DNA of 64,000 bases from Alisma plantago-aquatica (taxonomy: Eukaryota > Streptophyta > Magnoliopsida > Alismatales > Alismataceae), in the NCBI GenBank assembly GCA_963693085.1, contig OY856409.1, positions 1,619,211,711 through 1,619,275,710 of the forward strand, read 5' to 3'. The first letter of the stretch is position 1; each line of letters opens with the position of its first letter. Below the pieces are notes generated by a model. That model was not told where the DNA came from. It did not search any database and saw only the letters and a program-made list of their open reading frames with translations. The translations under genes and the position numbers were made by a program. Below, one piece after another: positions 47,494 to 58,925 of this stretch.

Positions 47494-48768
47494 CTAAAAT
47501 TGTGATCTTTTATCAATTAACAATCCTTCATTGTGATCTCCGCGCACATATAAGTCATCATTAGCTTCAATATTTTGTGGAGTTGGCAACCCAACTGAGA
47601 ATGGACTGGAGTCATCATACTTATCATAGTACTCTTCTTCATCTATAGGATCTTCAATGAATTGTCTTTTACCATGAAGAACAACCGACCATTTATCATT
47701 CGCAGGATCATCGATATAGAATATTTGTTTCGCCTGTGATGCCAATATGAATGGTTCACCCTTCTCGCCAATCTTTTCAAAGTTCACCAAAGTGAAACCC
47801 AATTCATCCACTATAACTCCTTTGGTGTTATCAACCCAATTACATTTAAAGAGCGGAATTTTGAAATCTATGTAGTCAAACTCCCAAATGTCCTCAATGA
47901 CACCGTAATATGACATTTTAGCTTCACGTAGACTCTTATCCTTTGCACTTGCAAAGTACATAGTCGACGCTTGAAGAGTGACCCCACTATTTTGGATGAC
48001 ACTCTTATCATCTTGGCGCTTTGTGTAATATGTGAATCCATTAATGTCAAACCCTTCATAAGACATAACATTCGGTTTTGGTTTAAAGGCGAGGCATTTG
48101 ATAGTTTCTGTAATATCATTTGGTGTTTGAGATAGTTGATGTAAGACTTTATCTTCAAACCACTTAGTAAAAGTCTTATTATGCTCTCTAGCAAGCCACA
48201 TTGAACTTGCTCGAGGATGTTGTCTCTTTATGAAATTGGTATGTTCCTCGATATAAACACTCACTTCGTCCATATTGTGTAAAATATACAAGTGAGCTTG
48301 TTCCAACTGCTCACGGCTGATTACTTTCACTCGTGATCCCAAAATTCCTTTTCCCTCCTCAAAATTCTTGTCATTATCAGGAGTGTCATTACCACTGAGA
48401 AAGTCATTGCAAAAATCCATAACCTCTCTCGCCACATAACCTTCAATAATACTCCCTTCAGGCCGATAACGGTTTCGAACATCACCTTTAAAAACGCTCA
48501 TGTATCGTTCAAAGGGATACATCCAATGCAAGAAAACTGGTCCCAACATTTTCACTTCCCTAGTCAAGTGGACAACAAGATGTACCATGATATCAAAGAA
48601 CGAAGGAGGGAAATACATCCCAAGCTGACATAGGGTAACAACCACTTCTCTTTGCAAATTATCGAGAGTATCAGGGTCAATAACTTTACTGCATAGACTG
48701 TTGAAAAAGAAACAAAGTCTGGTAATTGCAAACCTTACATGCTTCGGCAATATAGATCGAATTGCCAC
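47494..48768 (-). CDS. CACTA-2 transposase, C-terminal part (DUF4218 and DUF4216)
   Basis: The open frame has 424 codons and starts at an internal ATG. It is in the same frame as the 653-codon part upstream and separated from it by a single TAA. DUF4218 occupies roughly residues 1-140 (FFDIMVHLVVHLTREVKMLG, HWMYPFERYMSVFKGDVRN, EGSIIEGYVAREVMDF). DUF4216 lies around residues 265-345 (SYYGVIEDIWEFDYIDFKIP, LFKCNWVDNTKGV). These two domains follow Transposase_21 in most plant TnpD-like CACTA transposases. The frame ends LLIDKRSQF. It would be the C-terminal half of one transposase, not a separate gene. Confidence 0.9.
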   Translation of the reverse strand: MAIRSILPKHVRFAITRLCFFFNSLCSKVIDPDTLDNLQREVVVTLCQLGMYFPPSFFDIMVHLVVHLTREVKMLGPVFLHWMYPFERYMSVFKGDVRNRYRPEGSIIEGYVAREVMDFCNDFLSGNDTPDNDKNFEEGKGILGSRVKVISREQLEQAHLYILHNMDEVSVYIEEHTNFIKRQHPRASSMWLAREHNKTFTKWFEDKVLHQLSQTPNDITETIKCLAFKPKPNVMSYEGFDINGFTYYTKRQDDKSVIQNSGVTLQASTMYFASAKDKSLREAKMSYYGVIEDIWEFDYIDFKIPLFKCNWVDNTKGVIVDELGFTLVNFEKIGEKGEPFILASQAKQIFYIDDPANDKWSVVLHGKRQFIEDPIDEEEYYDKYDDSSPFSVGLPTPQNIEANDDLYVRGDHNEGLLIDKRSQF

Positions 48769-48780
48769 GGGTAATATTTG

Positions 48781-50742
48781 TTACATTAGAGTGGGACAAT
48801 CATGAGATTTAAGACCTATCAACTTTAGATCTTTCATTGATACCAATCTACGGATGTTGGATGAGTAACCATGTGGCACCTTAACATTTACCAAGCATTC
48901 ACAAAAAGTTTTTTTCTCCTTTCTAGACAACGTGTAACAAGCGGGAGGTAAGTATGTTCTTTTACTACCCATTTCACGTAATTCTGTTAATTCTGACCTT
49001 ATTCCCATTTCACGTAGGTCCAGTCTGGATTTTATCCCATCTTTAGTCTTACCTGGTATATTTAACAGAGTACCAATGATGCTATCACATACATTTTTCT
49101 CAACGTGCATTACATCGATACAATGCCTGACTGTCAAAGAACTCCAATAAGGAAGATCCCAAAATATTGACTTCTTCTTGAATGAAGAATTGTCACTCCG
49201 TGTGGGCATACTACATTGTGATTTCTTACCAAATTCATTGACAATGTCTTTTACTCTTTCATAAACAACATCCCCTGGTATAGGTTTAGGTGTACTCCGT
49301 TCGTCATTCCATCCATTGAATGCTTTGCGCTTCCTACGATACGGATGGAATTTTGAAAGAAACCTTCGATGACCAAGATATACAGTCTTGCCGCCATGTT
49401 TTAGTCTTATTGAATCAGTGTTTTCTTCACATATAGGACACACTTTAGCTCCTTTGACACTATATCCAGACAAATTCCCATATGCTGGAAAGTCATTAAT
49501 AGTGCAAAACAACATAGCGTGCAAACGAAATGTCTCTCTTGCTGAAGCATCATAGGTCATCACACCTTCAGCCCAAAGTTTCTTTAAGTCATCAATCAAA
49601 GGTTCAAGATAAACATCGATATCATTTCCGGGTTGTTTAGGGCCCGATATCAACAATGACAACATAACGTACTTATTCTTCATACACATCCAGGGAGGAA
49701 GATTGTATATAACAAGCATGACTGGCCAAGTGCTATGTTGGCTGCTCAATGTCCCGTACGGATTCATCCCATCTGTACAAATCCCAAGTCTTAGATTCCT
49801 ATCTTCTTCGCCAAATTTGGGGTACAATAGATCAATCTTCTTCCACTGTGGGGAATAAGACGCATGTCGCAGGATCCCATCATTATTTTTCTTAACATCT
49901 GCATGCCACCTCAAATTCTTCGCATCTTTCGGATTTGCAAACAAGCGTTGAAACCGTGATATTATAGGTAGATACCACAACACCTTGGCAGGAGAACCAG
50001 TTTTGGACTCCTCCGAAGTCGTCAATTTATACCGTGAAGCACCACATTTTGGACAATCTTTCAAATCTACATAGTCCTTTTGAAATAATACACAATCATT
50101 CGGGCATGCGTGTATCTTCTTGGCCTCCATTCCCATTGGGCACAACATTTTCTTTACCTGGTATGTTGAGATTGGAAGCTCGTTTCCTTCAGGAAGCATT
50201 TCTTTCAACAAAGTCAACAATGAAGTGAAGCTTTTGTCGCTCCATCTATTGTTAGCTTTCAACTTATACAATCTCAACACAGCGCTAAGCTTCGTAAACT
50301 TAGCACAGCCTGTGTATAACGGTATCTCAGCATCATGCACAATGTTTGTAAAGATAGGAGGTGGATCGGTGTGCTCTACCCTACAACTATCCAGCATCGC
50401 ATCAACGATGTCTGCTAGAACTGGTTCGTTCACATTTACGTCATCGGAGGCAATTTCTTCTTCCACCCAAGCACTGCTATCGACATCTATTGGTTTCAAT
50501 TTTGAAATCTCTCCATGCCAGTGCCATTCTGTATAGCCTTGTACAATCCCGTTGCACATGACATGACTTTTGATTTCCTCACTAGTGTTGACTTTCAAGT
50601 TGTTACCGCATTGCCTACATGGACAGTAGAACCTATCTGTAGGTTTTTTCCTATGTTCCTCGGCAAATCTAATAAACTGATCAAGACCAGATATAAACTC
50701 TGGGGTGCAACGATTACGAATGGACATCCATGATCTATCCAT
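48781..50742 (-). CDS. CACTA-2 transposase, N-terminal part (TnpD-like, Transposase_21)
   Basis: The frame has 653 codons and begins MDRSWMSIRNRCTPEFISGL, the start of the transposase-associated domain (residues 1-78, including CPCRQCGN and WHWHGE). A cysteine cluster, CPNDC...CPKCG, follows at about 213-236. The Transposase_21 domain then runs from about 319 (LGICTDGMNPYGT) through QPGNDIDVYLEPLIDDLKKL and CPICEEN to about 525. In En/Spm the TnpD protein, with TnpA, cuts the element at its ends. The frame stops at TAA 48783-48781 directly before QILPVAIRSIL, where related proteins read through. Either a nonsense mutation or a small unrecognised intron lies there. Confidence 0.92.
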   Translation of the reverse strand: MDRSWMSIRNRCTPEFISGLDQFIRFAEEHRKKPTDRFYCPCRQCGNNLKVNTSEEIKSHVMCNGIVQGYTEWHWHGEISKLKPIDVDSSAWVEEEIASDDVNVNEPVLADIVDAMLDSCRVEHTDPPPIFTNIVHDAEIPLYTGCAKFTKLSAVLRLYKLKANNRWSDKSFTSLLTLLKEMLPEGNELPISTYQVKKMLCPMGMEAKKIHACPNDCVLFQKDYVDLKDCPKCGASRYKLTTSEESKTGSPAKVLWYLPIISRFQRLFANPKDAKNLRWHADVKKNNDGILRHASYSPQWKKIDLLYPKFGEEDRNLRLGICTDGMNPYGTLSSQHSTWPVMLVIYNLPPWMCMKNKYVMLSLLISGPKQPGNDIDVYLEPLIDDLKKLWAEGVMTYDASARETFRLHAMLFCTINDFPAYGNLSGYSVKGAKVCPICEENTDSIRLKHGGKTVYLGHRRFLSKFHPYRRKRKAFNGWNDERSTPKPIPGDVVYERVKDIVNEFGKKSQCSMPTRSDNSSFKKKSIFWDLPYWSSLTVRHCIDVMHVEKNVCDSIIGTLLNIPGKTKDGIKSRLDLREMGIRSELTELREMGSKRTYLPPACYTLSRKEKKTFCECLVNVKVPHGYSSNIRRLVSMKDLKLIGLKSHDCPTLM

Positions 50743-50814
50743 TCTATGATTAGAGAAAACAAGTATATATTAGGAAACAAGTATATATTAGGAAAAGATT
50801 AGGGTATACACTTA

Positions 50815-51446
50815 CATATAATAAATGTGTACCACCTATCCCATCCTTGAACACCTAATCTCATTAGTAAGTGTATAATGTGTATTGGGTTTTCAAGAAA
50901 ATTTCGGCAGCATTTCCCCGCTGTTCTCTAAGTACATATGTACTTAGAGAACAAACGGGGAAATGCTACCAAAATTTTCTCGAAAACCCAATACACATTA
51001 TACACTTACATCCTAAGTGAGATTAGGTGTTCAAGAACAGTCCCAAACCGGGGACTATCCAAGATTTACTCCTAATGAGTCAATCTTGGACGGGTTTCTA
51101 GGCCAACAAACACATTTGATGTCATTCTTATATATAATAAATGTGTACCACCTATCCCATCCTTGAACACCTAATCTCACTAGTAAGTGTATAATGTGTA
51201 TTTGGTTTTCAAGAAAATTTCGGCAGCATTTCCCCGCTGTTCTCTAAGTACATATGTACTTAGAGAACAAACGGGGAAATGCTACCGAAATTTTCTCGAA
51301 AACCCAATACACATTATACACTTACATCCTAAGTGAGATTAGGTGTTCAAGAACAGTCCCAAACCGGGGACTATCCAAGATTTACTCCTAATGAGTAAAT
51401 CTTGGACGGGTTTCTAGGCCAACAAATACATGTGTTGTCATTCTTA
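50815..51446. repeat. Two tandem 316-bp units, each with a large inverted repeat
   Basis: The unit starts ATATAATAAATGTGTACCAC and recurs 316 bases later; a third start (ATATAATAAATGT) follows at about 51447. In each unit CTTGAACACCTAATCTCA faces its complement, with arms of about 92 and 98 bases meeting at the palindrome CTAAGTACATATGTACTTAG (50846-51035 and 51162-51351). The block lies directly upstream of the transposase ATG, so it is in the transcript leader or promoter. Confidence 0.92.
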
Positions 51447-52440
51447 TATATAATAAATGTCTATAAAGTACAGGCAACATGGTTAATCCTAATCAACAGA
51501 GCATTATTAAATAATAAATCAAGAAATCAATAGTTTCAAACAAAAGGTCTAGGAATCTTTACTAGACATTATATGTATTCCTAATCATCATATTTAACAT
51601 ACTACATTATTATGAATATCCAGATCAGATTAAGATCATACTATGTTATAACCATTGGTTTAATAACCCTATTTCCGCATGTACATGTTTATCAACTTTA
51701 AAACCCTATAATTCATGAAATCATTCTAATTCAATTTAATATGTTGGGATCACATAATTATATAATGACATCAGAATATATAGAAGAATCATAATTAACA
51801 TGATTAACAACATGCTCATCAAACTAGGGTTTTCTTGAATATCATCTAATATTTGTGTACTAGACATTATATTTATCCCTAATCATCAAATTTAACATAC
51901 CATTATTATGAACATCCAGATTAGATTAACTCTAATCAAATACATTACATGCATTTTTATCACAACAATTTGATCGACGCATAAAAAAGCAGAGCAGCTA
52001 GCAGCGGGAAGACCAACCTTGTCAGAGGGAAGAAGGCAGAGGCTCCGGTGGCTCTGGCTGGAGAAGTAGCTAGCAGCGACGGCGGTGGAGGAGCAGCTAG
52101 CAGCTCCGGTGGCTCTGGCGGTGGTTGCGGCGACGCGACGATGGTGGAAAAGCACCAGGCGGCGCCTAATCTCAGGCGTGGCGGCGGCGCCGGTTCTCAG
52201 GCGCTTGGAGCAGCAGGGGCGGGCAGCAGGGGCGGCAGAGAAGGGGGCGCGGAGAAGGAGGAGTGGTGGCAGAGAAGGGGGCGCCGGAGAAGGGGGCGCC
52301 GGAGAAGAAATAGCCGAAGAAATGGCGCTGGAGAAGAAATCGCCGGAGAGAAATCGCCGGCAGCAGAGAAATAGGGTAATTGCTTGCAATGAAACAGAAG
52401 AAAGAAAGGGGAAGAGTCGGGCGATCGCGGGTTATGAGTT
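51447..52440 (-). promoter_or_regulatory. CACTA-2 upstream region of the transposase gene
   Basis: AT-rich sequence to about 51960 is followed by a GC-rich block (about 51990-52380) of GGCGGCGG- and GAGAAG-type repeats. This block opens long frames on both strands (51892-52558). None resembles a protein, and the composition alone explains the lack of stops. A GC-rich leader or promoter next to the right terminus is the simplest reading. Confidence 0.4.
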
Positions 52441-52889
52441 CCCAAATAGCGTCGGTTGTTTCAAACAACTGACGCCTAAACATCTTTAGCGTCGGTTGTT
52501 TTAAACAACCGACGTCCAATTGGACGATATTTTCATGAAATTGTTTGGCGGGAACCACCTTCAGCGTCGGTTATAAAAGGATAACCGACGCTGAAAGTGA
52601 CACTTTTCGCGCAAATTTTCATCGCACATAGGCGTCGGTTTATACCTACATAACCGACGCTGAAAATGACACTATTTTTTTGATCAAAATTTGGATTTCG
52701 CGGCCGACTTTCAGCGTCGGTTTGTTATAAACAACCGACGCTGAATACAAAGCGGTACCCGTGTCTGGCTGGTCTTCGACTATAGACGTCGGTTTGCTTA
52801 AACAACCGACGCCTAACATATAAGGCGTCGGTTTTCCTTAATAACCGACGCCCAGAAAAGTGACACTGAATGCTATTTCTGTAGTAGTG
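52441..52889. repeat. CACTA-2 right terminus and subterminal repeats
   Basis: At least seven GCGTCGGTT or AGCGTCGGTT words are paired with AACCGACGC over short loops. The right terminal repeat, TTTCTGTAGTAGTG, follows at 52876-52889. Confidence 0.9.
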
Positions 52890-55800
52890 ATCATAATCAG
52901 TTATGTATGTTGCTAGTTGAGTTTCTTGCTTAGTTGCTTCTAGTTGGCCGAGCCATGTTCTAGGGTTTTATTGTTGAGCAACACCCCTCTCCCTCCTTGG
53001 TCTAGAGAAGTGAGCTTGAACTCTAGTGATATGAGCAATACTCCTCTCTCATTTAAGTTGAGAGGTGAGCTTGTGTTCTAGTTGCTTGAGAAACACCCTT
53101 CTCTCACCATGGATTCGAGAGGTGAGCTTTGTGGTGGATGTAGACCTTTGTTAGGGTTGATCCTTGTGCTGCTCGATTGGTGATAAGAAGTTGTGCAAGA
53201 CCCCTCTCTCTTGGTTGTTGAGAGGTGAGCCATCTTTTTGATCCATTAGGGTTTGGTGCCCTTGTTCTTGAGGTTGTTGACGACCTTGTTGGGTTACATA
53301 TTGCCCGATATGGTATTGGGGTTGGTGCTGCCCGACATCCCTCTTTGGCCTAGAGCCTTGGTTGACATGTTGTGGTTGTGACGGGCGTCACATCCCTGGT
53401 TCTTGACCTTTGTGTGTCGGGCGTCACACTATGTTGAGTGCCCTGCCCGATACACTTAGCCTAGGAGGTGGTTTGGTGTCGTTATACCTTGATGTTATGG
53501 AAGCTTTGTTAGCTAGTTCTGTGGTGGGCGTCACCCCTTGTCCCTAGCCTTGTGTGTTGGCCGATAGCATGAGACCAGTTGGACGATATGCTTTCTTTAC
53601 TGACGTTTGAAGTTGTACCCTTGGTCGTTGTGCCTAGATGAGTGGTATGTTGGTCGTTACCCTTGTGTGTCGGGCGTCAGGTTATGTGGAGTGCCCTGCT
53701 CGATACATCCATATAGGGTTAGCTTGGTGCCCGATACACCTAAGATCTTCCTTGGACGTTGCACAACACCTGTGTTGCGGTGGGCGATGCAGGGTTGCCC
53801 GGGCGCCATGGCTTTAGCCGCCAGAGTGGTTGTCGCCTGTTGCAACTCCTAGCATCCGGTGCACGATACACACCTAGTGCACAATGCACTGTTGCACGAC
53901 ATGTCTCTTTGTCTGAGCTGCACGTTATGCTGGTGGCAGCGATACCTTGGTTGCCTGATAGCAGTTGGTTGCACGATACATCCTGAGGTGGTAGCCCGTG
54001 ATCCTTGCGGGTGCTTGGCTGTTATGAGGCTAGAGTGTTGGGCGATATGGAAGAGTACCCTGCCCGATACTACCTTTAGTGAGGGTACCCTACCCGTCAC
54101 ACTTCTTGTGAGGGTAGTGGGTGCTTTTAGCGAGGGTCTTGTTCCTTCTGGAAAACCTATACAATAGTTCTTTATCATGCGATCACCTCTTTGTCGTTTA
54201 AGAAGTTTTGGTTTATGGGTTGTAAACCATTGGCACGTTTGGTAATGGTAAGGTGGTTGATATAGTAGAATGCACATATGTAAGCATGACATATCTGACA
54301 CTCTAATGACATGATATTACATGTGTTTATGATGATCGTGATTATATGAATAATGTTGAGTAAAAAGGGTAAGCATATAAGATGCTTTGCTTGATGATAT
54401 GACCTATGTCTATGGTCGCAGGTTGAGGCATGAATGATAAGGCATATAATCACCAATGTTTCCCTTTTCTTTGATGATATGATCTTTCTGTTAATCCATG
54501 ATGATTGTGTATACTAACCATGCAGATGATTCATACAGATGCATAGCCAGGTAAAGGGCTATGAGGTGTATATGTTTGAGTAACACTGCTCTGATGGTTA
54601 CTCTTGATGATGAGATAATATGCATGATGTGTTTTGATCTGAGGACCCGAGTTTGGCTAAAGTGACTAAGTTGAGGTGTTATCCTCTAATGATGATCTGG
54701 GATTGTTATCCCAAGTGATGAGAATGCCTTATGAGGTAGTGGGTTCTTGTGATGAGGGATGAAGATCCCAGGATACTGTGATGGTGGTAACAATGAGGAA
54801 GCTTTATGTTATGCATGTGTCACACCTTGGTTGCCTCAATAATCCACCTAATATATATTAACTAATCACAGTGGAACATATCATGTAGGTTGCCCTGGCC
54901 ATAGATCCATCATCATCAGGAGCTGGTGGTGGTGAAACAGGTTCTCCTGCGGGTTAACCCGGAGCACATATTGTTGAGTATGCGAGGTTTCTCCTAGCCT
55001 AAAGTGATGAGGTAAGAGTGCAACTTTGGTTGTAGACTCCAGAGTGCGGTTTCAGGCCTGTAGCTCAATATGTTAAGAGCATGGTGAACATGTCCATGGC
55101 TCATGATATGTGATATGGGAGCATGAATGTGTTCATGGCTTAAGAGCACGGTGAACAGGCCTGTGGCTCAGTTTCACTAGTGCCGATACCTGTACCAAGG
55201 TGGGCTAGGAAGAGGGTAGCCTGACCCTGTGGCTGAGGCCACTTAAGCATGAGACTGCGGTCCTGCTTGTGTTGTACTCGTACACTGACCACAAGGTGGG
55301 AGGTTGTGGAGTACGGCTCTTCCGTTGACCTTGTATGGCACCGACTTGGGTTTCGCAACTGAAGGTTGGATTTGAGCGGTACAACTCACTTCCTCATGGC
55401 ATGATAATACGTAATCCATCCGAATAGTATTTATTGCTTAAGGCAAAATATGGAACATTGGTTGAGGCCTTGCTTGTGTAGTTGATCTTGTTACACTTGC
55501 AATTACTTATACGTTCCTTATGTTATATGGTAAGATCTTATTAATCTTATCTTGTCAATCATGTTCCATAATGAAATACTTGGGTACATGCCTTACGTAT
55601 GTCTTGGTAAGCTTGATGGTATGAATAGCTTTACTTTATAAACAGCTCTTGTTATACCTTCTATCAGTTATCGGCTGCTTTTGCTTTCATCCTTCTATGG
55701 TTTTATGGTTTCGGAGGGGAGTTATGTTTCTCGCTGGGACTGTGTGTCTCACCCCACTGGTTTGCACCCTTTTTAGGTGTTCGAGCTAGACGTGGTGGTG

Positions 55801-56261
55801 GTCGCGGGGTTGCGGCCGAGCAGCAAGAAGAGTAATAGAAGGCAAGAGATGGACATGCTGTTGTTTTGGTTGTTTTGTAGTAGAGTCTTAGAGTCATCCC
55901 TGTACTCTCAGGTCCTTGGAGGCATTTTGTCATTGTTTCACGGTGTTTAGAAGATGAAGCTTTGTATATCCTACTGCTGGCCAGATGTGGGCCGTTATGT
56001 ACATATAAACATGTGATGAACTCATATGATGACTAGACAGCTGATCTCCTAAGATGTGGACACGTATCAAGACTTGTAAATGTTTATATAACCTGTTTTC
56101 CTTACAGATGAGGATTTGAATGTAATAGTTTCTTGGTTTATCTGCTTTCTGCAATCGGTTTTAATTAACTCGTGTTTTTGGTAAACAGTGGTTTATGGTG
56201 TTGTCCGCACGTTTTCGCGTAACACCTCGCTGTCTGTGTGATAGCGGGATGTGTTGCCACA
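52890..56261 (+). repeat. Element B 3' LTR, second part (right of CACTA-2)
   Basis: It begins with the right copy of the ATC duplication and continues as the match of 34210-37515, ending GATGTGTTGCCACA. The open frames within (53607-55933) are counterparts of those in the 5' LTR with many amino-acid changes, which argues against selection for a protein. Confidence 0.95.
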
Positions 56262-58800
56262 ATTCTTGTTTATATGGGAATGTTTGTTAGTTCGGGTGCA
56301 TGTTATGGAGTGTCATGTCTTCTCAAAATTTGTAGAATGCTTGTTTGTTTTGTTTTGCACTAGTTGGGATCCTTTACACCTTTGCTTTGGCATGTAAGTA
56401 TACTTATACATGGTTGGGTGCTTACTTGTTCATGCTTGTTATTGCATATTAGTTTTCTTGTGGATGTTAGAGCGTCTTCCCTCATGCTTGCTTAGCCATT
56501 TTAGTATTCCTACAGATGGTTGAGTGCCTACCCACTCAAACTTATTTTGGCCTGAATGAATAGTTCAACAATTCTGGAACCATAAAGTTGAATATGGAGT
56601 GATGGATAGGTGGTAAGACATGTCTTGCAATTAGGTTGTGTCTCTTTATGATCTTTAACATCAATGGAATCATTATTTTATGCTCATCGTGGAAGCCTAT
56701 CCTCAAGTCTATGGGATTTCTTCATAGTATGAACTATGTCATCTAAGGTAAGCACACCTAGAAGTCACCTATATTGATGCAGGAAGATTGCAAGAAGAAG
56801 TAGATCCATATATTTTATTCCTATTTTTAGGATTCTGTTTAGTTTTGTCACCTTTTTTATATAATATATCCAAAAAAATTTAATGAATTATGCTATCTTT
56901 TCCTTTGAATGCATCATTGAATGGTGTCATGTTGACTTACAATGAGTAGCATAACTTTATGTAGGGACTTAATATCTATAGCCTTTTTTTCAAAAAAGGA
57001 CACCTATGAGGATGCGTGTTTGGGTTAGTGACGTGGTTGAAGGTATTTAATGAGGGTGGATGTGTTTTGCCTACTTTCCTCTATTAGTTCCACAGCCATG
57101 ATCCCTAACACATAGTTTTATCTTAGATAGGGACCAAAAGTCCCTTCTTCCCAAAGATTATCAAAGGATGAGTGTTCTCTTCTAGGAGAGAGAGAAGGAA
57201 TCAATGCCCCACTTACTCTACACAATAATTTTCCCTTAGTTGGGGCCATGCAGTTGTCTCTTTTTGGGTGACACTCAGTCACAAATGCTTGTCATAGTAT
57301 TTGTATCAGTTGAGATGAATATGTTTTCCATTACTGCTCATAACCTTTAGATGGAAATTTGTCCCTAGTTGGTTGTTGACATCATGTTAGATTGGAAATC
57401 TTTTTTTTATAATTTTTGGGGTGTGTTTCATGAGAACATACCTCTTGGGTAGTGATGCTCATAATCTTATGATAGGGGCAAGGTTTTGGCATGCAAAATG
57501 CATGGGTAGTGCCTAGATTTGAGCCTCTTATGATTGAAATTATGGGGATTAGGATGCATTTTCCCTATCAATAATAGGGTGAAGGACATTAGTTGTAGGC
57601 TCCATCTTTCCTTTGGACCCATTGGGTGATGGATGAGGTGGAAACTGACCTTGCTTGGATGATAGCTAAATGTACCAATAAAGATCTCCTTCATAGGAGT
57701 CTTTTAAGCATATGGGAAAATTATCTCCCTTTTGAAGGGTAGTGAACATATCACATTCTTTGGCATGCTTGTTTAGGAGCATCTTCGCCAGCAAAGCTAG
57801 ATGTGCAATTTTATTAAGTTATATGGATTAGAGGTGAATTATTAAAGTGCATGATGTTTAATCAAGTATGGGTTGTAGAGCAATGAACTGGGGGATGGTG
57901 ATCTTGAGATGCTCCTCAACTTCAAGTTTCTGGTTGGTTCACCCTTGTCTGACCCATAATTATCACAATCTCAGTCAAGAAGGGGTTTACAACATCGGTT
58001 CAGAACACATTCCTGAATAGTTGCCATGTCATCAACAAAAGTACCTTATTATGTTTCTAGTATTGATTGGAAGCAGATGGATATCCCCCTTCATATTAAG
58101 TAGTTCCATGGTGTAAAGAGTGAAACCCAAGAGGGGATCCACTCCTTACTTAATTGGGGAATAAATCCATCCCATCCATAAACACTAATAAGTAGGAGGG
58201 AGTAAGTATCTTTTTCATTTCTCAAAATAGTGGTATATAAGAAACATGAATATTTCGAAGTTTTAAAAAAAATCACAACTATTACATTATCTAAAAATAG
58301 TCTATTAACAATGTTCCTCACCCACTAAAGGTGGCATGACATACATGAGAATCTTCAAACTTAAATTAAACAAAAGGACCTATTACAGAGAGCAACCTAG
58401 ACATATCAAATTATCCTTGAAGATCTACCTTTTGGCACATTTCCCACCTTGTTAATTTTCTTTTAACACACCTATGTCTGGTGGGTTGGGAACAATACTC
58501 AAAACCTAGATATAAAAGAAAGTATATGTCAATATAAATGGAGTATGAGCAAAATATAAATAGTTGATCATTTAGAAAAAGATAAACTATGTAAAAGTTC
58601 CCAAACAAAAGGGGGTTCAATAAATATAGGTAGTTCAAGATGAAGTTCATTCAAGAGACTATCCATGTCAATAAATGAGGCATTTAATGTATTAAGAAAC
58701 GTCATAAATTTAGAGAAAATTCCCTTAACCCATTTCATTATTTTAAAAATAATCAATAGTGTATGTAAACAAAATATAGTCTAAGCATATTTAAGCAGTG
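56262..58800. other. No gene seen; pre-insertion sequence right of element B
   Basis: AT-rich sequence without recognisable domains on either strand. The frames 57467-57694, 58091-58321 and 58411-58756 are short and unrecognised. Confidence 0.45.
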
Positions 58801-58837
58801 TTGAGACCCACAAAATCTCAGGCCATAAAGTGTTTGG

Positions 58838-58925
58838 TTGAAAGGTGCAGCTTGGGCTGAAAGATGAGCCTATGTATATAAGTGGGTGGAAAGATGCACC
58901 ATGGGTGGAAAGGTGCAACCAATAA
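58838..58925. repeat. Short degenerate repeat (GAAAGGTGCA words)
   Basis: Four imperfect copies of GGTGGAAAG(G/A)TGCA or the related GCTGAAAGATGAG occur within 90 bases. Confidence 0.5.

Larger units (their letters stand above)
43193..52889 (-). mobile_element. CACTA-2: complete CACTA (En/Spm) transposon, 9697 bp
   Basis: The left end is CACTACTACAGAAACAGC and the right end reads CACTACTACAGAAATAGC on the minus strand, 17 of 18 bases matching. The 3-bp target duplication ATC flanks both ends. Subterminal GCGTCGGTT repeats occur at both sides. Both genes lie on the minus strand: a TnpD-like transposase (50742-47494) and a spliced second gene (47371-43905). It inserted into the 3' LTR of element B, whose 5' LTR shows the empty site. 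One stop in each gene suggests it no longer supplies full proteins, but the ends look competent for movement in trans. Confidence 0.97.
33238..56261 (+). mobile_element. Element B: full-length Tekay/Del-type Ty3/gypsy retrotransposon interrupted by CACTA-2
   Basis: The 5' LTR is 33238-37515, with the iMet primer site at 37520. Gag-pol lies at 37642-42318 in the order gag, protease, reverse transcriptase, RNase H, integrase and chromodomain-like tail. A purine tract precedes the 3' LTR, which begins at 42331, is split by CACTA-2 and ends at 56261. LTRs of about 4.2 kb and integrase before a chromodomain-like end fit the Tekay/Del chromoviruses. Flanking bases GTTCT (33233-33237) and ATTCT (56262-56266) are a target duplication with one mismatch. 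The LTRs differ by several percent and the coding region has many stops, so the element is old and inactive. Confidence 0.9.

Noticed and set aside
51892..52558. Long GC-rich frames near the right end of CACTA-2
   Set aside because: Low-complexity Gly/Ala/Arg or Pro/Ser products on both strands from a repetitive GC-rich block. This is likely leader or promoter sequence.
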